Source: Avena insularis (taxonomy: Eukaryota; Streptophyta; Magnoliopsida; Poales; Poaceae). Taken from it: DNA of 64,000 nt. Each line of letters opens with the position of its first letter. The first letter of the stretch is position 1. The notes beneath the pieces were generated by a model. It made no database searches. It was given only the letters and a program-made list of their open reading frames with translations, and had not been told where the DNA came from. The translations under genes were made by a program, and so were the position numbers. Where the stretch lies: NCBI GenBank assembly GCA_023614405.1, contig CM042693.1:338193527-338257526 (forward strand), in the 5' to 3' direction. This document shows positions 45,461 to 56,789 of the stretch, one piece after another.

Positions 45461-46723
45461 AAGAAAATTCTTTTATGATCTAAGGCATTACTTTTGGGAT
45501 GACCCACACTTATATAAAGAAGGAGTAGATGGTATTATGCAAATATGTGTTCCAGAATTTGAACAACAAGAGATATTGAGAAAATGTCACGGCAGTGCTT
45601 ATGGAGGACATCATGCTGGGGATAGGACTGCACAAAAGGTTTTACAATCTAGATTTTATTGGCCTACCCTTTTCAAGGATGCAAGGAAGTTATCATGTGA
45701 TGAATGTCAAAGAGTTGGTAACATTTCTAGACGCAATGAGATGCCTATGAATTATTCTCTTGTTATTGAACCTTTTAATTGTTGGGGATTTGACTTTATG
45801 AGTACCTTTCCTCCTTCAAAAGGGTATACTCATATTCTTGTTGATGTTGACTATGTTACAAAGTGGGTAGAAGCCATACCTACAAATAGTGCTGATGGTA
45901 AGACCTCTTTAAAAATGCTTAAAGATGTTATTTTTCCTAGGTTTGGTGTGCCTAGATATCTCATGACTGATGGAGGTTCTCATTTTATTCATGGTGGTTT
46001 TAGGAAAACTCTTGCTAAATATGATGTTAACCATAGAATTGCTTCAACTTATCACCCCCAAACCAGTGGGCAAGTGGAACTTTCCAATAGGGAAATTAAA
46101 TCCATCTTGAGAAGACTGTCAATAGATCTACGAAAAATTGGGATAAAAAGTTGAATGATGCTTTATGGGCTTATAGAACCGCTTATAAAAATCCTATGGG
46201 GATGTCTCCTTACAAAATGGTCTATGGGAAAGCTTGTCACTTGCCTTTAGAATTAGAACACGAAGCTTATTTGGTAGTGAAAGAATTGAATAGAGATTTT
46301 AAACTTGCTGGTGAGAAAATATTGCTTGGCTTGAGTACCTTAGATGAGTGGAGAAGTGAAGCTTATGAAAATGCTAGTCTCTTTAAGGAAAAGGTAAAAA
46401 GATGGCATGATAGGAGAATTCTCAAAAGGGAGTTCCATGTTGGTGAGAAAGTTCTTTTCTATAGGTCTCGTCTCAGATTTTTTGCAGGGAAACTACTCTC
46501 AAAATGAGAAGGACCTTTTGTTATTAAGGAAGTATATCATTCAAGTGCTATAAAAATATCTTCTTTGAAGGATGACACAACACAGGTGGTGAATGGTCAA
46601 AGACTAAAACATTATATTTCTAGAGATTCTTATAACGAAGATGTTGATATTATTCAAATGGTGACTCCGGAAGAATTTATCAGAAACCAAACACTAGAAT
46701 CTGCAGAGTTCGTCTTTGAATAG
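45461..46723 (+). pseudogene. Gypsy pol part 2: integrase of the outer element
   Basis: Directly after the nested element the pol frame resumes (KKKFFYDLRHYFWDDPHLY). The zinc-binding domain shows HGSAYGGHHAG ... CDEC. The catalytic core gives GFDFMSTFPPS, LMTDGGSHF and TSGQVELSNREI, i.e. the D, D and E residues. A frameshift at about 46150 separates 45537-46154 from 46151-46507; one further stop at 46505-46507 interrupts the C-terminal domain, which then reads on to TAG 46721-46723. The product would insert the cDNA. Confidence 0.9.
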
Positions 46724-47058
46724 GTAAAAGTGGTGAAAACAGAAGGTTCATGAAAACCCTATCTTTTTATATTTTTGATGTTTTTATTACATAAGGCAGG
46801 TTACGAGACGAAACAGAGGAGGAAACGGAGTTCGGGGTGGCCTCACCCACCCTAGGCGCGGCCCCAGCTAGCCGCGCCTAGAGGGGGTGTGAGCCCCCGA
46901 GTTCCGTCTCCGTCTTGTGTTCGTACCAGTACCTTCCTTATGCATTGAAACTTTGTAATATATAACCCCCCGGATCCCCGAGGTTCGTGTATCGTGGTCT
47001 CGTCATGTTTTTGTTTCGACCTGTTTCTGTCAGGCAGATTCTCAGTTTTGGAGCTACA

Positions 47059-47556
47059 ATGTTCTCCTCTAGATCACCCATAGAGGATTCCTCCTCGGAT
47101 GCTATCAACCCGTACATGTATGAGTTTAAGATTCATCCTAAGGAGTTGATTCTCAAGGATGGGAGGGTGCAAATGAAAGAAGTTCAAGGCCCTAAAGTAG
47201 AAGGCGGTTTGGAAGACAGGATGGAAGCATTGGAGCAGGAAGTTTTCAGATACAAGAAGATGGCAGAACGTGAAGTGGATGTCATCCATAAGATAAGTTC
47301 AGAACTCATCACCAAGCACGAGGAGGAGGTTGCTGAGCTCCGAGATGAAATCTTCTCGCCCCGTCAGACCACCAACCAACTACAAGCACAACTCTATGAC
47401 ATACAAAATCAAAACTGTGAGTATGACGCTATATTTAATCACATAAGCTCTGCTGCTAGTTTCAGGATTGTGGAAACCAAGACATCCTTTTTGGATGGGG
47501 AACCTTTACCTTGGAAGTTTGATGATCACAAAAGAACACCACCACCATCGAAGTAG
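47059..47556 (+). CDS. Coiled-coil ORF in the env position of the outer Gypsy
   Basis: An open frame of 165 codons from ATG 47059 (an upstream in-frame ATG at 46987 would give 189). It starts MFSSRSPIEDSSSDAINPYM. The middle is a heptad-rich acidic/basic helix (EDRMEALEQEVFRYKKMAE, then a second Glu/Lys stretch) that should form a coiled coil, and the end is proline-rich. No signal peptide, transmembrane segment or known enzyme motif is seen, so it is not an envelope protein. It is one of the few element frames here without an internal stop. A TATA-like AATATATAACC lies about 100 bp upstream (46960). The function is unknown to me. Confidence 0.55.
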   Translation: MFSSRSPIEDSSSDAINPYMYEFKIHPKELILKDGRVQMKEVQGPKVEGGLEDRMEALEQEVFRYKKMAEREVDVIHKISSELITKHEEEVAELRDEIFSPRQTTNQLQAQLYDIQNQNCEYDAIFNHISSAASFRIVETKTSFLDGEPLPWKFDDHKRTPPPSK

Positions 47557-49498
47557 TAATTCGTCATCAGGTTTGGCATCCCCTTGGCTTGTTCCAAGCT
47601 TGGGGGAGTGTCGCGGTATCACATCATTATCTTTTACCTTTTTAGTGGATTCGTATCTTTGGTAGAGAAGTTATCTTATAGGTTGGTTTGCATGTGGAAG
47701 TATCTCTCCTTTAGTTGATTATCTATGTATCCCTTGGTGTGAATGCCTTTATAGAATATTAATGAGAAGTCTCATCTTTTACTTTTTGCACTTCTTATTT
47801 TAGTTTGCAATCTCTATTATATGATTGATCTTGTTGATAAGTATTGGCATCACTTTGGGAGCATCAAGTAGATCTAAATTGGTTTTGGCAAACCGAGATT
47901 TGTTCAGTAGCAACACTTTTTCAGGTTTGAAAGGAAAAGAGAAAAAGCTTACAGGTATTTTGTATATTTTATTTTCTTTCTTGATTGGCTCATAAGCTTA
48001 GTAATCTTTATTTAAGATCTTTTGTGTCTTCAAGGAAGATTGCATGTTTGGCTTTATCACTTGTAGGTTTGCTTGTTTCTTTCAACTCTTTTGCTTGCTA
48101 CCAAGCCTTGCTAGCCAAAAACCTGTTTTGAGAAGGTATACTTCTCGTACATCCAATCCCTTTGAACCAAAACCTGTGCCATTTGTGTCCACCATATCTT
48201 CCTATTAGCATTATTGCTATTCCAAGCAAATTCTCAAGCTTCATCTATCTTTCGAATTAAAAAGTATTTTGTTATGTGAAAACTAGTTAGTAAAGCTCTC
48301 ACGAACTTGATGGCACACCTTATTTTCTTGCCCCTAATAGACTTGAACCATTGTGTCATCGAAGTTGTATATGCTTGCATCTATACGTTGGAATTAGCAG
48401 AACCGTGCTGTCACGGGGAACACTTTCAACACTTATGGATTCATATCCAGTTGATATCATGCTCTTTTGTTTGCGGATGTCGACGGTGTGAAATAAAGAG
48501 GGACTTTGTAAGTCCATGGAGTGATGTATGTGTGTTAGAGAAACGTCTGGGCCGCTAGCCTAAGCCATGCCTAATCATGGTGGAAACTTGCAGCATCACC
48601 ATAGTAAGCAATCTGTGAAGCATCCTCAAAAAAAATCTATGCAAATAGTAAATAAAAAGATCGCTAAGATGCTCACTGTCTGCTTGCCTTGTTATTTTGA
48701 TTATGGGATAGCTCCTGTATCATGTGCAAGGGGTACCCCGTTGGCGGTTCTTTATGATACACATGTACTTACAATGACAAGAACTTACCGATGACTAAAG
48801 TTGAGTAGCATGAGGTGTGGCCCTCGTACTCTCAAGGAACATGAGATTGCCAACTTATATTTTGTCAAGCATATAATCCATCCTTGTTCACTTTAACCTT
48901 AATCATCTCAAGATCCCTATGATAGGGGCAATGAGGGCTCAAAGCTAGTAAGTACCTTAATCTTTTGGAAGCTCTTTATGACTTGAAATCCCTGCTTCCC
49001 TCTATGAAGGGACCTTTCTCCTGTTTCTAAGTTGAGTCAGTAAACCTACTTCCTCTCTATCTCCAGCAAGCATTTGAGTTGTTGTGTTTCAAGCATTCAT
49101 ATGATGATTTATTCTATCATGTTCTTTATCTTCCTTGTTTGCACAAAAATCTTATCTATTGAGTATTAATTTGAAAGCCTTCATTGTGAAAAACCTTTTT
49201 GAGCAAAGAGTGCTCATGTTTTGACGACTTCTACGAAAAGCTTTTTGTGAAACTGTTTGCTAGGTGTTCTCTGACCAAGAACAAAGTTTGCCAATTCCAA
49301 TTATGATTTATCTTTATGCATCTCTATTGTGACTCGTGTACTTGTTGCAAGCTAAGTTATATAATGGTGAGTTGCTTTCTTATATGAGTTGTGTAATGGT
49401 AAGTGTCTTGTCCGTATTATTTTATCGACACTTCACTCCATAAACCTGTGGACATGTTTACTGAGCTCAGTTTTCGCTTAGAGACAAGCGAAGGTCTA
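47557..49498 (+). other. Non-coding 3' region of the outer Gypsy
   Basis: No gene. It starts with AGCTTGGGGGAGTGTCG (47598), a second purine-rich tract like those that precede LTRs. The part 48170-49010 is shared with the nested element. Short tandem words occur near 49360-49410. Confidence 0.55.
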
Positions 49499-49512
49499 AG
49501 CTCGGGGGAAGT
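49499..49512 (+). other. Polypurine tract of the outer Gypsy
   Basis: AGCTCGGGGGAAGT lies immediately before the 3' LTR start TGATACGTC. Confidence 0.85.
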
Positions 49513-50972
49513 TGATACGTCAAATTTGCATCATCATTCTATATCATAATTTGCCTCTATTCATTGATATATGTCTTATTATGAGGTGTTACTTATGTCT
49601 TTTCCTCTGTTTTTGCACATTGGAGGATGAACTGCCGGAGTCAGGATTCTGATGGAAAAAGGGGTGTTTTGATGCAATTTCGCGAAGATCAGAAAAATGC
49701 CAGAAAAATATTGGAAAATTATATTTTCCCAGAAGACGAAGGAAGCCAGAAGGGGAGGCGTAGCTAGGCCACAGGGGCCCACACCCCCTAGGCGCGCCCC
49801 CCCTGGGCCACGCCTAGGGCAGGTGTGGCCCACCTGGTCGGCCTCCGACTCTGCGCTATCGCCTATAACTTCCTCTTGGAACCCTAATACCAGGGAAGGG
49901 ACCACAAAAAGATTTCCGTCGCCTCTGCGGGGCGAAAAACACCGAGAGAGAAAGAGCTCTCCGGCAGACATATTTCTATCGGGGAAATTCCTTCCCGGAG
50001 AGGGGAGATCGTCGCCATCAATACCATCGTCAAGCTAGACTTTATCGGGATCAACATCATCATCCACACCATCATCTCCACCAACACCACCATCACCACT
50101 CCATCCCGCTGTAACAATCGTGTTGAATACTTGCGTAGTTCTTAGGGGAAACTTTCCCAGTGTTGATTACTATTGTAGTTGATGCTTGTGAGTGAAACCA
50201 TTGGATTATTGTTTATATTCAGATTGTTATCCATTATCATATCATCTTTGATCTTGATCCATATGATGTCTCATGAGTAGTTCGTTTAGTGGATTTGTGT
50301 TGAGTTATTATTCAATGGTTTAGTATTTAAGTTGTGGTGCTATTCTTCTAGTGGTGTCATGTGAACGTCGATTACATGATACTTCACCATTTATGGGCCT
50401 AGAGGAATGCATTGTGTATTTGGCTACTAATTATGGGGTTGCTGGAGTGACAGAAACCTGAACCCCCGTTAGAACACCTTTGCACAAGGGTGTGTAGGAT
50501 CTCAGAGTTTAAGGCTGTGGTTAGGTTTATATCTTAATTACTTTCCTGTATTTGCGGATGCTTGCAGGGGGTTTAATCAGAAGTATGTATTAGTCCAAGT
50601 AAGGTCGGTACATTAGCACAGGTTCAACCACACAACACTTACAACACCAAAGAAGAGTACTCCGCTATTTGAAGCGATAGCACTTGACAGAATTCCCATA
50701 TGTCCTCGAGAACGTTTGGTCCTTATAAGTATTTCCACCGGCTTGTACTTTGCTAAGAAAGGATTGTGCCACTTGCTGCAGTTATTTATTGTCTTTATTA
50801 CTTGCACTTTGTTTTGTTGCTTTATCGGAAAACTTATAAAAATCCGTTTGCTAAGTATTTACAAAGATTTCCTGCTCCATACCACTAGTCAACACCTTAT
50901 TCTCCTCGTTGGGATCGACACTCCTATTTATCGAAAGTACTACGATACACCCCTTATACTTGTGGGTTATGA
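49513..50972 (+). repeat. 3' LTR of the outer Gypsy (1460 bp)
   Basis: Begins TGATACGTCAAATTTGCATC and ends TGTGGGTTATGA, followed by TGGTC. It lacks a segment present in the 5' LTR near 32795-32830 and has its own small indels. The hairpin CTAGGCGCG...CGCCTAG is at 49788-49817. Confidence 0.92.
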
Positions 50973-50977
50973 TGGTC

Positions 50978-51475
50978 GCGCTTCTTTGATGTCATTCATC
51001 TGCTCTAGGCGGTCGACACCACGAACGCCTGACGCTGGCAGCAACAAGGCGATGGCATTGAGGTACGCTGACTGAACCATCGCTCGCCCATGCCTCTTAG
51101 GAATGTCATCGTGGTCGTCATCATACCGACCTCTCTTCTTATATTATTCTTCTCCTTATTTACGGGATCGCGTGGGTGACATACAACCTATAGAGCGCCA
51201 GCAAAACTCTCTTTCCATCATGCCACATGACGTCATCCTCCGGCCAGTCCACGCCGGTGTATTCCTCCATGATCCACCATGTCTTGGGACTCTCGGCCTT
51301 GTAATGGACATAGAACCCGAAGTTACGCTTGAACACAAGTTTCTAGATGCTCTCTATGCATTTCACCTCCTCCTTGGTTTGCTCCGGCTTAACTTGGGAG
51401 GGGGAATAAGAACTGTCTTCAAGTTATCAATAACAAACAATTTTCAATCCAATCTAATGTGCTAATGTTCATAGT
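50978..51475 (-). pseudogene. NAC-like gene relic, 5' part
   Basis: On the - strand a frame reads KLVFKRNFGFYVHYKAESPK, then TWWIMEEYTG, and later KRVLLALYRLYVTH. This is the shape of NAC subdomains D and E (consensus K-LVFY-G-AP-G-KT-W-MHEYR, then W-LCRIYKK). One stop precedes KLVF, another follows THAIP. After a gap the frame continues KRGRYDDDHDD...MVQSAYLNAIALL and reaches the Gypsy insertion site. No N-terminal NAC subdomain A (LPPGFRFHPTDEEL) is visible. NAC proteins are plant transcription factors; this one is broken. Confidence 0.45.
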
Positions 51476-51479
51476 TAGC

Positions 51480-52408
51480 TAGCACTTATTGTTTGGAAAA
51501 TAGAAGAGAGAAAACGATGTCACGTCTATCTACTCTCGGTAACACAAGATTCAAGAGTAGAAATCCCTTCCACCATCCGTGTTGCTCAGCTCGTCAGGCG
51601 ATGGCGGGCTAGCTCCTCACAACAGGGTGGGGGAGGGGGAGGGGCACGACATGCGGCATTAGAGAGCGGGCGGGATCTGCGAGCGAATATGGTAACTCGG
51701 TGGTGCAAGGCAGTGTACCTCCTTGCACCCACGAAAGCGAGCTGGGTGGAGGACTTCGTCGTCGTCGAGTTAGGGTTTGTGCAAAGGAGGGAGTGGATTT
51801 GTGAATTTGGACACCGTACATTAACTATGGTTTGATCGATATACCATGTGGCTTGCCGAGTTGGTGCTGACGTAACGTATGGGTACTGATAGGCGGGATC
51901 CAATCATCTCCTTAACATGACACTTCACGAAACATTTGGATTCAAGTGAGCATGTGATGAGTTTGTCTCGAATTAGCCCCTCCCGACAAGTGGCTTTAGA
52001 ACTTTCTGAAACGTTCTAATTACAAGCAATTTCTCTAATCCGTTAGAGCGTGGGCTCGTCAACTAGAGTACGACAAAGTGAATCGTCCATTTTTCCCTTT
52101 GCCTACTAGTTGCCTATCTTGCAATGTGATTGACTGATTGTGTTACCAGATAACCCTCTTTCTTTGCTAGTCTACATGTCCCGATTGTACTAATTACACA
52201 TCTTTGTATAAGGTGTACTCGTATTTTTATAGGCCAAATTTATCCATCTTTGATCAAGTTTACATAATAGACTATCTACATCCATGATACTAAATAAAAT
52301 ACTAATTATGAAAATGCATTAAATGATTGATCTAATGACTTGATATAGTAAATGTTAACACTTTTTAATAAGCACGATCAACGATATAAAATATTGGCTT
52401 ATCAAAAT
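51480..52408. other. Non-coding stretch upstream of the NAC-like relic
   Basis: A GC-rich segment at 51590-51830 has overlapping frames on the - strand that do not resemble a NAC N-terminus. The rest is AT-rich with no feature that I can name. Confidence 0.35.
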
Positions 52409-52640
52409 AGAGGTATATACAGTTTTAGTTCCACATCTTGTATCGCGAGAACATTTACATTTTAGTCTCACATCTTACAAAGTGAGCAACGCTAGTCCCA
52501 CAACTTATATTCCTAGAGCATTTTTAGTCCAATCATAATTGAATTTTAGCAAGTTTGACTAAATTCGTACAGCTATGGCGTCACATTTTTTTAAAATGAT
52601 CCCTCTATATTTTCTATGGCATTTATGTCCATACTGCAAA
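52409..52640 (+). repeat. Left terminal inverted repeat
   Basis: Begins AGAGGTATATACAGTTTTAG. Three periodic words of the type 'TTAGTCCCACAACTT' recur in it (near 52428, 52475, 52493), so the arm itself has an internal repeat. Confidence 0.55.
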
Positions 52641-52671
52641 GACTACAAATAAAATAGTTAAAAAAATAGGC

Positions 52672-52741
52672 AGGTGGTGGGATTCGATCACAATACCTTC
52701 TTATGCCTAGATAGCTGCACAAGCCACTATGCCATCTGAGG
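52672..52741 (-). repeat. tRNA-derived sequence inside the left arm
   Basis: On the - strand the sequence reads CTCAGATGGCATAGTGGCTT, a tRNA D-arm/box A-like word. It then passes through a central loop to TGTGATCGAATCCCACCACC, a T-arm/box B-like word (GATCGAATCCC). The length (about 70 nt) fits a tRNA, but acceptor pairing is poor and the anticodon arm is not clear. It is more likely a tRNA relic or the head of a SINE than a working gene. Confidence 0.4.
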
Positions 52742-52744
52742 GTA

Positions 52745-53495
52745 CTAGGAAAGATGGCGCGGCGACACGCCGCGCCCATGACAATTTTTTTATCTTATTG
52801 TATAATTAGATAGGACGTTTATCACAGCACGAAGATCATAGAGTGACTCTGGTAGATGTATTCACAACATATTACACGGTAGATTATAGCTGATTAAATC
52901 ACACTGCTAAATATAGGAGGAGAGAATGATGAGTTTTTGGATTCGCGGGGAAGCCGACGACTGTAGCGAGCTCAACTTCGTTCTGAAGGGATTGACGGCT
53001 CAACATCGGTTGGCTTGCAAGAAAAACATCAATGCACGGAGAGTTGGAAATCACAAAGAGAAGAGAACAATTAGCAGATGTCACACAACACACATGACCT
53101 GCTCTTATAAATTAAGTGATCAACAATTCAACAGTTTGTGAAATAGATTATCACAAAGCTAACAGAGTAAGATGCATATAACGTATCATCCAGACGTTTT
53201 ATATCCCATAGAAGGGAAAATAAACTTTCTTCAGACTAAGACATATTACTCTTGTAGGAACTCAAACAAAATTATGCACTGTGAGACATGAGGAAATTAT
53301 AGTTCATACTCAGATTAAGAGATGCTTCTCTCTCAGAAACTCAAATTGATTCTGCACACTGAGAAAGTCAAATGCATGGATTTGTAGTAAAAAACAATGA
53401 AGTCAAACTCATATAAGCCTGATGTGTTTCTTGATCCATGTGTTCCATAATGTGTCCAAAGCGCACGAGGACTTACCACTGATAGCCTCAGCGAG
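52745..53495. other. Non-coding stretch
   Basis: Begins with a GC-rich hairpin GGCGCGGCGACACGCCGCGCC (52757-52777). The remainder is AT-rich without a readable gene. Confidence 0.35.
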
Positions 53496-53500
53496 ACACC

Positions 53501-54002
53501 TGACATGGTTACACCCCGCGGGTGCTTGACCTCAGCATAACTAGTCCAGCCCAAGGAAGGCCCACGGCAAAAGTACGTCGGCCCATGAAGTCTTTCGGGT
53601 GGCCTAGGCCCATGGTGTCTTCGGATCCTTGGAGAGCAAGACTAGAGTAGATAGGAAATTCAAAGGGGTAAAACCCTAGAACCTGTAACCGACTAGGTCT
53701 ATGCCCGGGACTTGCCTAAGTCTATATGAAGGCCAGGAGGGCACGATCTAGATCTCTCGACTCATACTTTCGCATACACACCTCCACGCCAGATTGCATC
53801 TGCGCACCCCTGTAACCTTCGGTTTCACCGTAATCAAGAGCAGACAAGCAGGAGTAGGGTTTTCCTTCCGGGGGCCTGAACCTGGGTAAACCTTGTGTCC
53901 CCGTGTTGCTTGTTTGCTAACCGTTCCACGATCTCCAGCATTCCCATCTTCTCCAAAACCCAAGTCCATAACAATGGGCATTGATGAGATCAAACCTCGT
54001 CA
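53501..54002 (+). mobile_element. Solo LTR, TGACATGG...CCTCGTCA, target duplication ACACC
   Basis: A 502-bp LTR starts TGACATGGTTACACC and ends CAAACCTCGTCA, flanked by ACACC (53496-53500, 54003-54007). A TATA-like CTATATGAAGG lies near 53720. No internal region or second LTR is present, so unequal recombination between two LTRs left a solo copy. It belongs with the LTR at 5866-6318 by start, end and promoter layout. Confidence 0.85.
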
Positions 54003-55145
54003 ACACCTTTGCTGGCAAAACCCAAATATTTTCTCCTTGATCTATATGCAAGTATAATTTTTAGTGAAGGAAGGCACACAATACGATGAAAATAGATAAA
54101 TGAATAGTGCAACACGAAGGAAAATTTGATTTCTATGAATATAAGAGTATATAACTTTTAGTGCTCGAATAAGACCATAGAAGGAAATGGAATAAAGGAA
54201 ACAGATGTTGTCTGATACCTGGAAGAATACCATCCATCAATTGAAACTGGAGCCACTTGATCTAAATAGAGCAAATTAAATAGCATTGGTATTAAGAATT
54301 AATATACAGTGTATACTTCCTTAGAAGTTTTGTATAGAATTTGCTAGCAAAATAAAAAAGAAACCATTATGAATGGTATTGTAGCTGGTAGTTCAGTGAC
54401 ATCAAACTCGTTGTGTCGTCTAGAAACAACTCTTCTATTTTTAAAGATACCAAAATAGAAACATAGGCCATACTTCAGAATATATTCACATGTTCCATGC
54501 TAATAGTTTGGTGGAGTGCTAACCTGTATGGCAACAACAGCAACAGAAACCTGTTGTACAAAAAGTGGCCAGGTTGGTCTCTCAATAGGCATTAGAATGC
54601 CCATTAAAAAATTTGCAAGTGATTTAGGACATGAACCAACCACATTGAAACAAATATTGGTTAGTCTTAATCAGCAACTTTCACCATATAATTAGTCTAG
54701 GCAAAGATGAACCATCTACACTTACCTTGCTATAAAAGAGTGCACATTTAAAGCAGAGCTGCACCACTATAATTGGTGAATTTACATGAACATTCCAAGC
54801 ATAGGGCAGTTTGCTGGTTATAATTCAATAAACTAACAATTTATTAGTTAGCAAATCCAAACGGTAAAAGCACATCACTCCTTTTATGTTTTTTTCTCTC
54901 GAACACGGGATAGAAAGATAGAGAATTGATACTAACATAATCATTAACCGTCTTAATTTGTAAACAAAAGATGTTGATTGATTAGGACTCCCTAGGTGAT
55001 TAACTATTCAGCCTTGCTACATATATATGTGTACATATTTGCAAAGCCTTCTAGCTCCTACTCGAAGATTTAAAAGACCACACTTCTCCAAGGACTCTTC
55101 AAATGACCACATCGTTTATTTCGTTAGCTAGATTATTTCTAGGGG

Positions 55146-55247
55146 AAACTATGGAAGGAGCAGAATAATTTTCAAAGGCAAACTATGAAAGGAGCAGAAT
55201 AATTTTCAAAGGCAAACTACGGAAGGAGCAGAATAATTTTCAGACTA
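55146..55247 (+). repeat. Tandem repeat, 3 x 34 bp
   Basis: The unit AAACTATGGAAGGAGCAGAA plus TAATTTTCAAAGGC occurs at 55146, 55180 and 55214 with one or two changes; the third copy diverges at its end. Confidence 0.9.
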
Positions 55248-55558
55248 TGTTGCATCGACTACAACAGAAGTATGATTAGAAATACGAATTGACTTGCACT
55301 ATATCCCAATGTATTCCATTATGGAGGACACTTGGGACGTCTCATTCAGCTAATAATCTATCTCATGCATCCCATTTATCCTCTCAGCTTATTGTGACTT
55401 ACCTGTAATCGGTCTGAATATCTTCAAATGATCGCTGGTCTGAATGGAAGGATCAGAAGTAATGAGTGTCAAATGATAGAACAACAAATGGAAGTGGTAC
55501 CAAGAGGAGTACTAATTCTAATGAGCAGAGTGTCGCAAAAAAATTAGATGATACCTTG

Positions 55559-55688
55559 CGCCTTGGAAACAAAGAGTCAAGAACTGTCATCAAATTCGAT
55601 TCTGTTCACTAACTGAAACACAACGCCTTGGAAACAAAGAGTCAAGAACTGTCATCAAATTCGGTTCTGTTCACTAACTGAAACACAA
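55559..55688 (+). repeat. Tandem duplication, 2 x 65 bp
   Basis: CGCCTTGGAAACAAAGAGTC begins both units (55559 and 55624). The units differ by one base near the middle (ATTCGATTC against ATTCGGTTC), so the duplication is recent. Confidence 0.9.
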
Positions 55689-56789
55689 TGCACAAACCGC
55701 AAAAGTCTTTTGCTCTCAGTTCTTCGTGCACTAACCAGGCCACTGAACCTCCTGGAATCTATACATATTTGCATATTAGAATAGTGGAAGCATCACCTAT
55801 TTCTCCACAAAAGTTGAAAGATAATAATAAAACATGCACTCATGAAAAAAATCAATTATGTTATTGAGGGAAGTGCAGGCTTAAAGCTACCAATCAAAAT
55901 ATTTGGATTTGAGTTTTTTTCTTTTACCACGTGATGAAACATGCAAAATATTGTGGCGTGGAGGAACCGATTATACTTCTAAAAACACAACTGGCTTTCT
56001 TATGCCTGTTGTTTCACTAAACAGCTCTCATAATAATTCGCAGTTCTCGTATGCATCGTATCCATACTGGAATTCAAGACATGCCTATTAGACTCACAGG
56101 CTAAAAAGCTAATCTTCAGACGGTAATAAATTCATATTTAAAAGACAACTCATCATAAGATTAAGCTGCTTCAATGGGTAAAAAATCTAGAACAAAAAAA
56201 AGCACTCTTAGACTCCACACCAGGAAAGTAACCATGAACCATTCCAAATTGGCAACCTCCGTTAGAGCATTAAGCATGGAGAATAAAGCTTGACAATGCA
56301 TCATTGAGTGAAGGGTAACTGTCACTGGATCTCCACTCAAACTCGGGAGGATGCCACAGTACTGCTAGTAGGCATTTGGTCGAACACATAGCATGCATAT
56401 ATGGAAAAAAGTATCACTATTAAGTGAGCAGAAATCGTATAGAGAGAATCAATGGAGTGCCCTGAAATCGAATGAAAGCGTGAGGGGAGAGAGACACACA
56501 CTTGCCCCTGTCAACACATTGACCTCCTCCTGGCTGTCCCCAACTTCCAACAACATGTTGGTTAAACGTACAGGATGATTAACCTGGGATGGAAGAGGGC
56601 GGCCAACTTCTATGGCGAGGGCCACCCGGTTCCCCTCCGGCGCTTGTCCGACCTCCACATGTCCCTAGACCCACTCCTTCCCAGTGACCATGGGGCGGCA
56701 CAATGAAGGAGCAACTGGAGAGTCGTCGGCGGGCTAGCGCGCTTCCTCGCCCGACTCTTCTGCGGCAGCGACGACGGCGATGGATCCAC

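Larger units (their letters stand above)
32015..50972 (+). mobile_element. Gypsy (Athila-type) LTR retrotransposon, split by a nested element
   Basis: LTRs run 32015-33512 and 49513-50972; TGGTC flanks the whole at 32010-32014 and 50973-50977. A tRNA-Asp-type primer-binding site, gag, protease, reverse transcriptase, RNase H and integrase follow in Gypsy order. A long 3' region then holds an extra coiled-coil ORF, and a polypurine tract precedes the 3' LTR. Without the 8.4-kb insertion (37069-45455 plus one CAAAG) it measures about 10.6 kb. The first LTR base pair is TA instead of TG, and the last is GA instead of CA, both single substitutions. The tRNA-Asp primer site and long 3' region point to the Athila/Tat branch. 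Coding frames carry stops and one frameshift, so it is defective. Confidence 0.93.
54008..56789. other. AT-rich non-coding interior of the putative Mutator-like element
   Basis: No gene is supported; open frames are short and lack domains. Two small tandem repeats lie here (listed separately). Confidence 0.4.

Noticed and set aside
47059..47556. Envelope gene of an endogenous retrovirus-like element
   Set aside because: No signal peptide, transmembrane segment or fusion-like motif; only the position is env-like.
52672..52741. Functional tRNA gene on the - strand
   Set aside because: Acceptor stem and anticodon arm do not pair convincingly; kept only as a tRNA-derived relic.
52757..52777. 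Helitron 3' end at the strong GC hairpin
   Set aside because: No CTAG or CTRR follows within the usual 10-12 bases.
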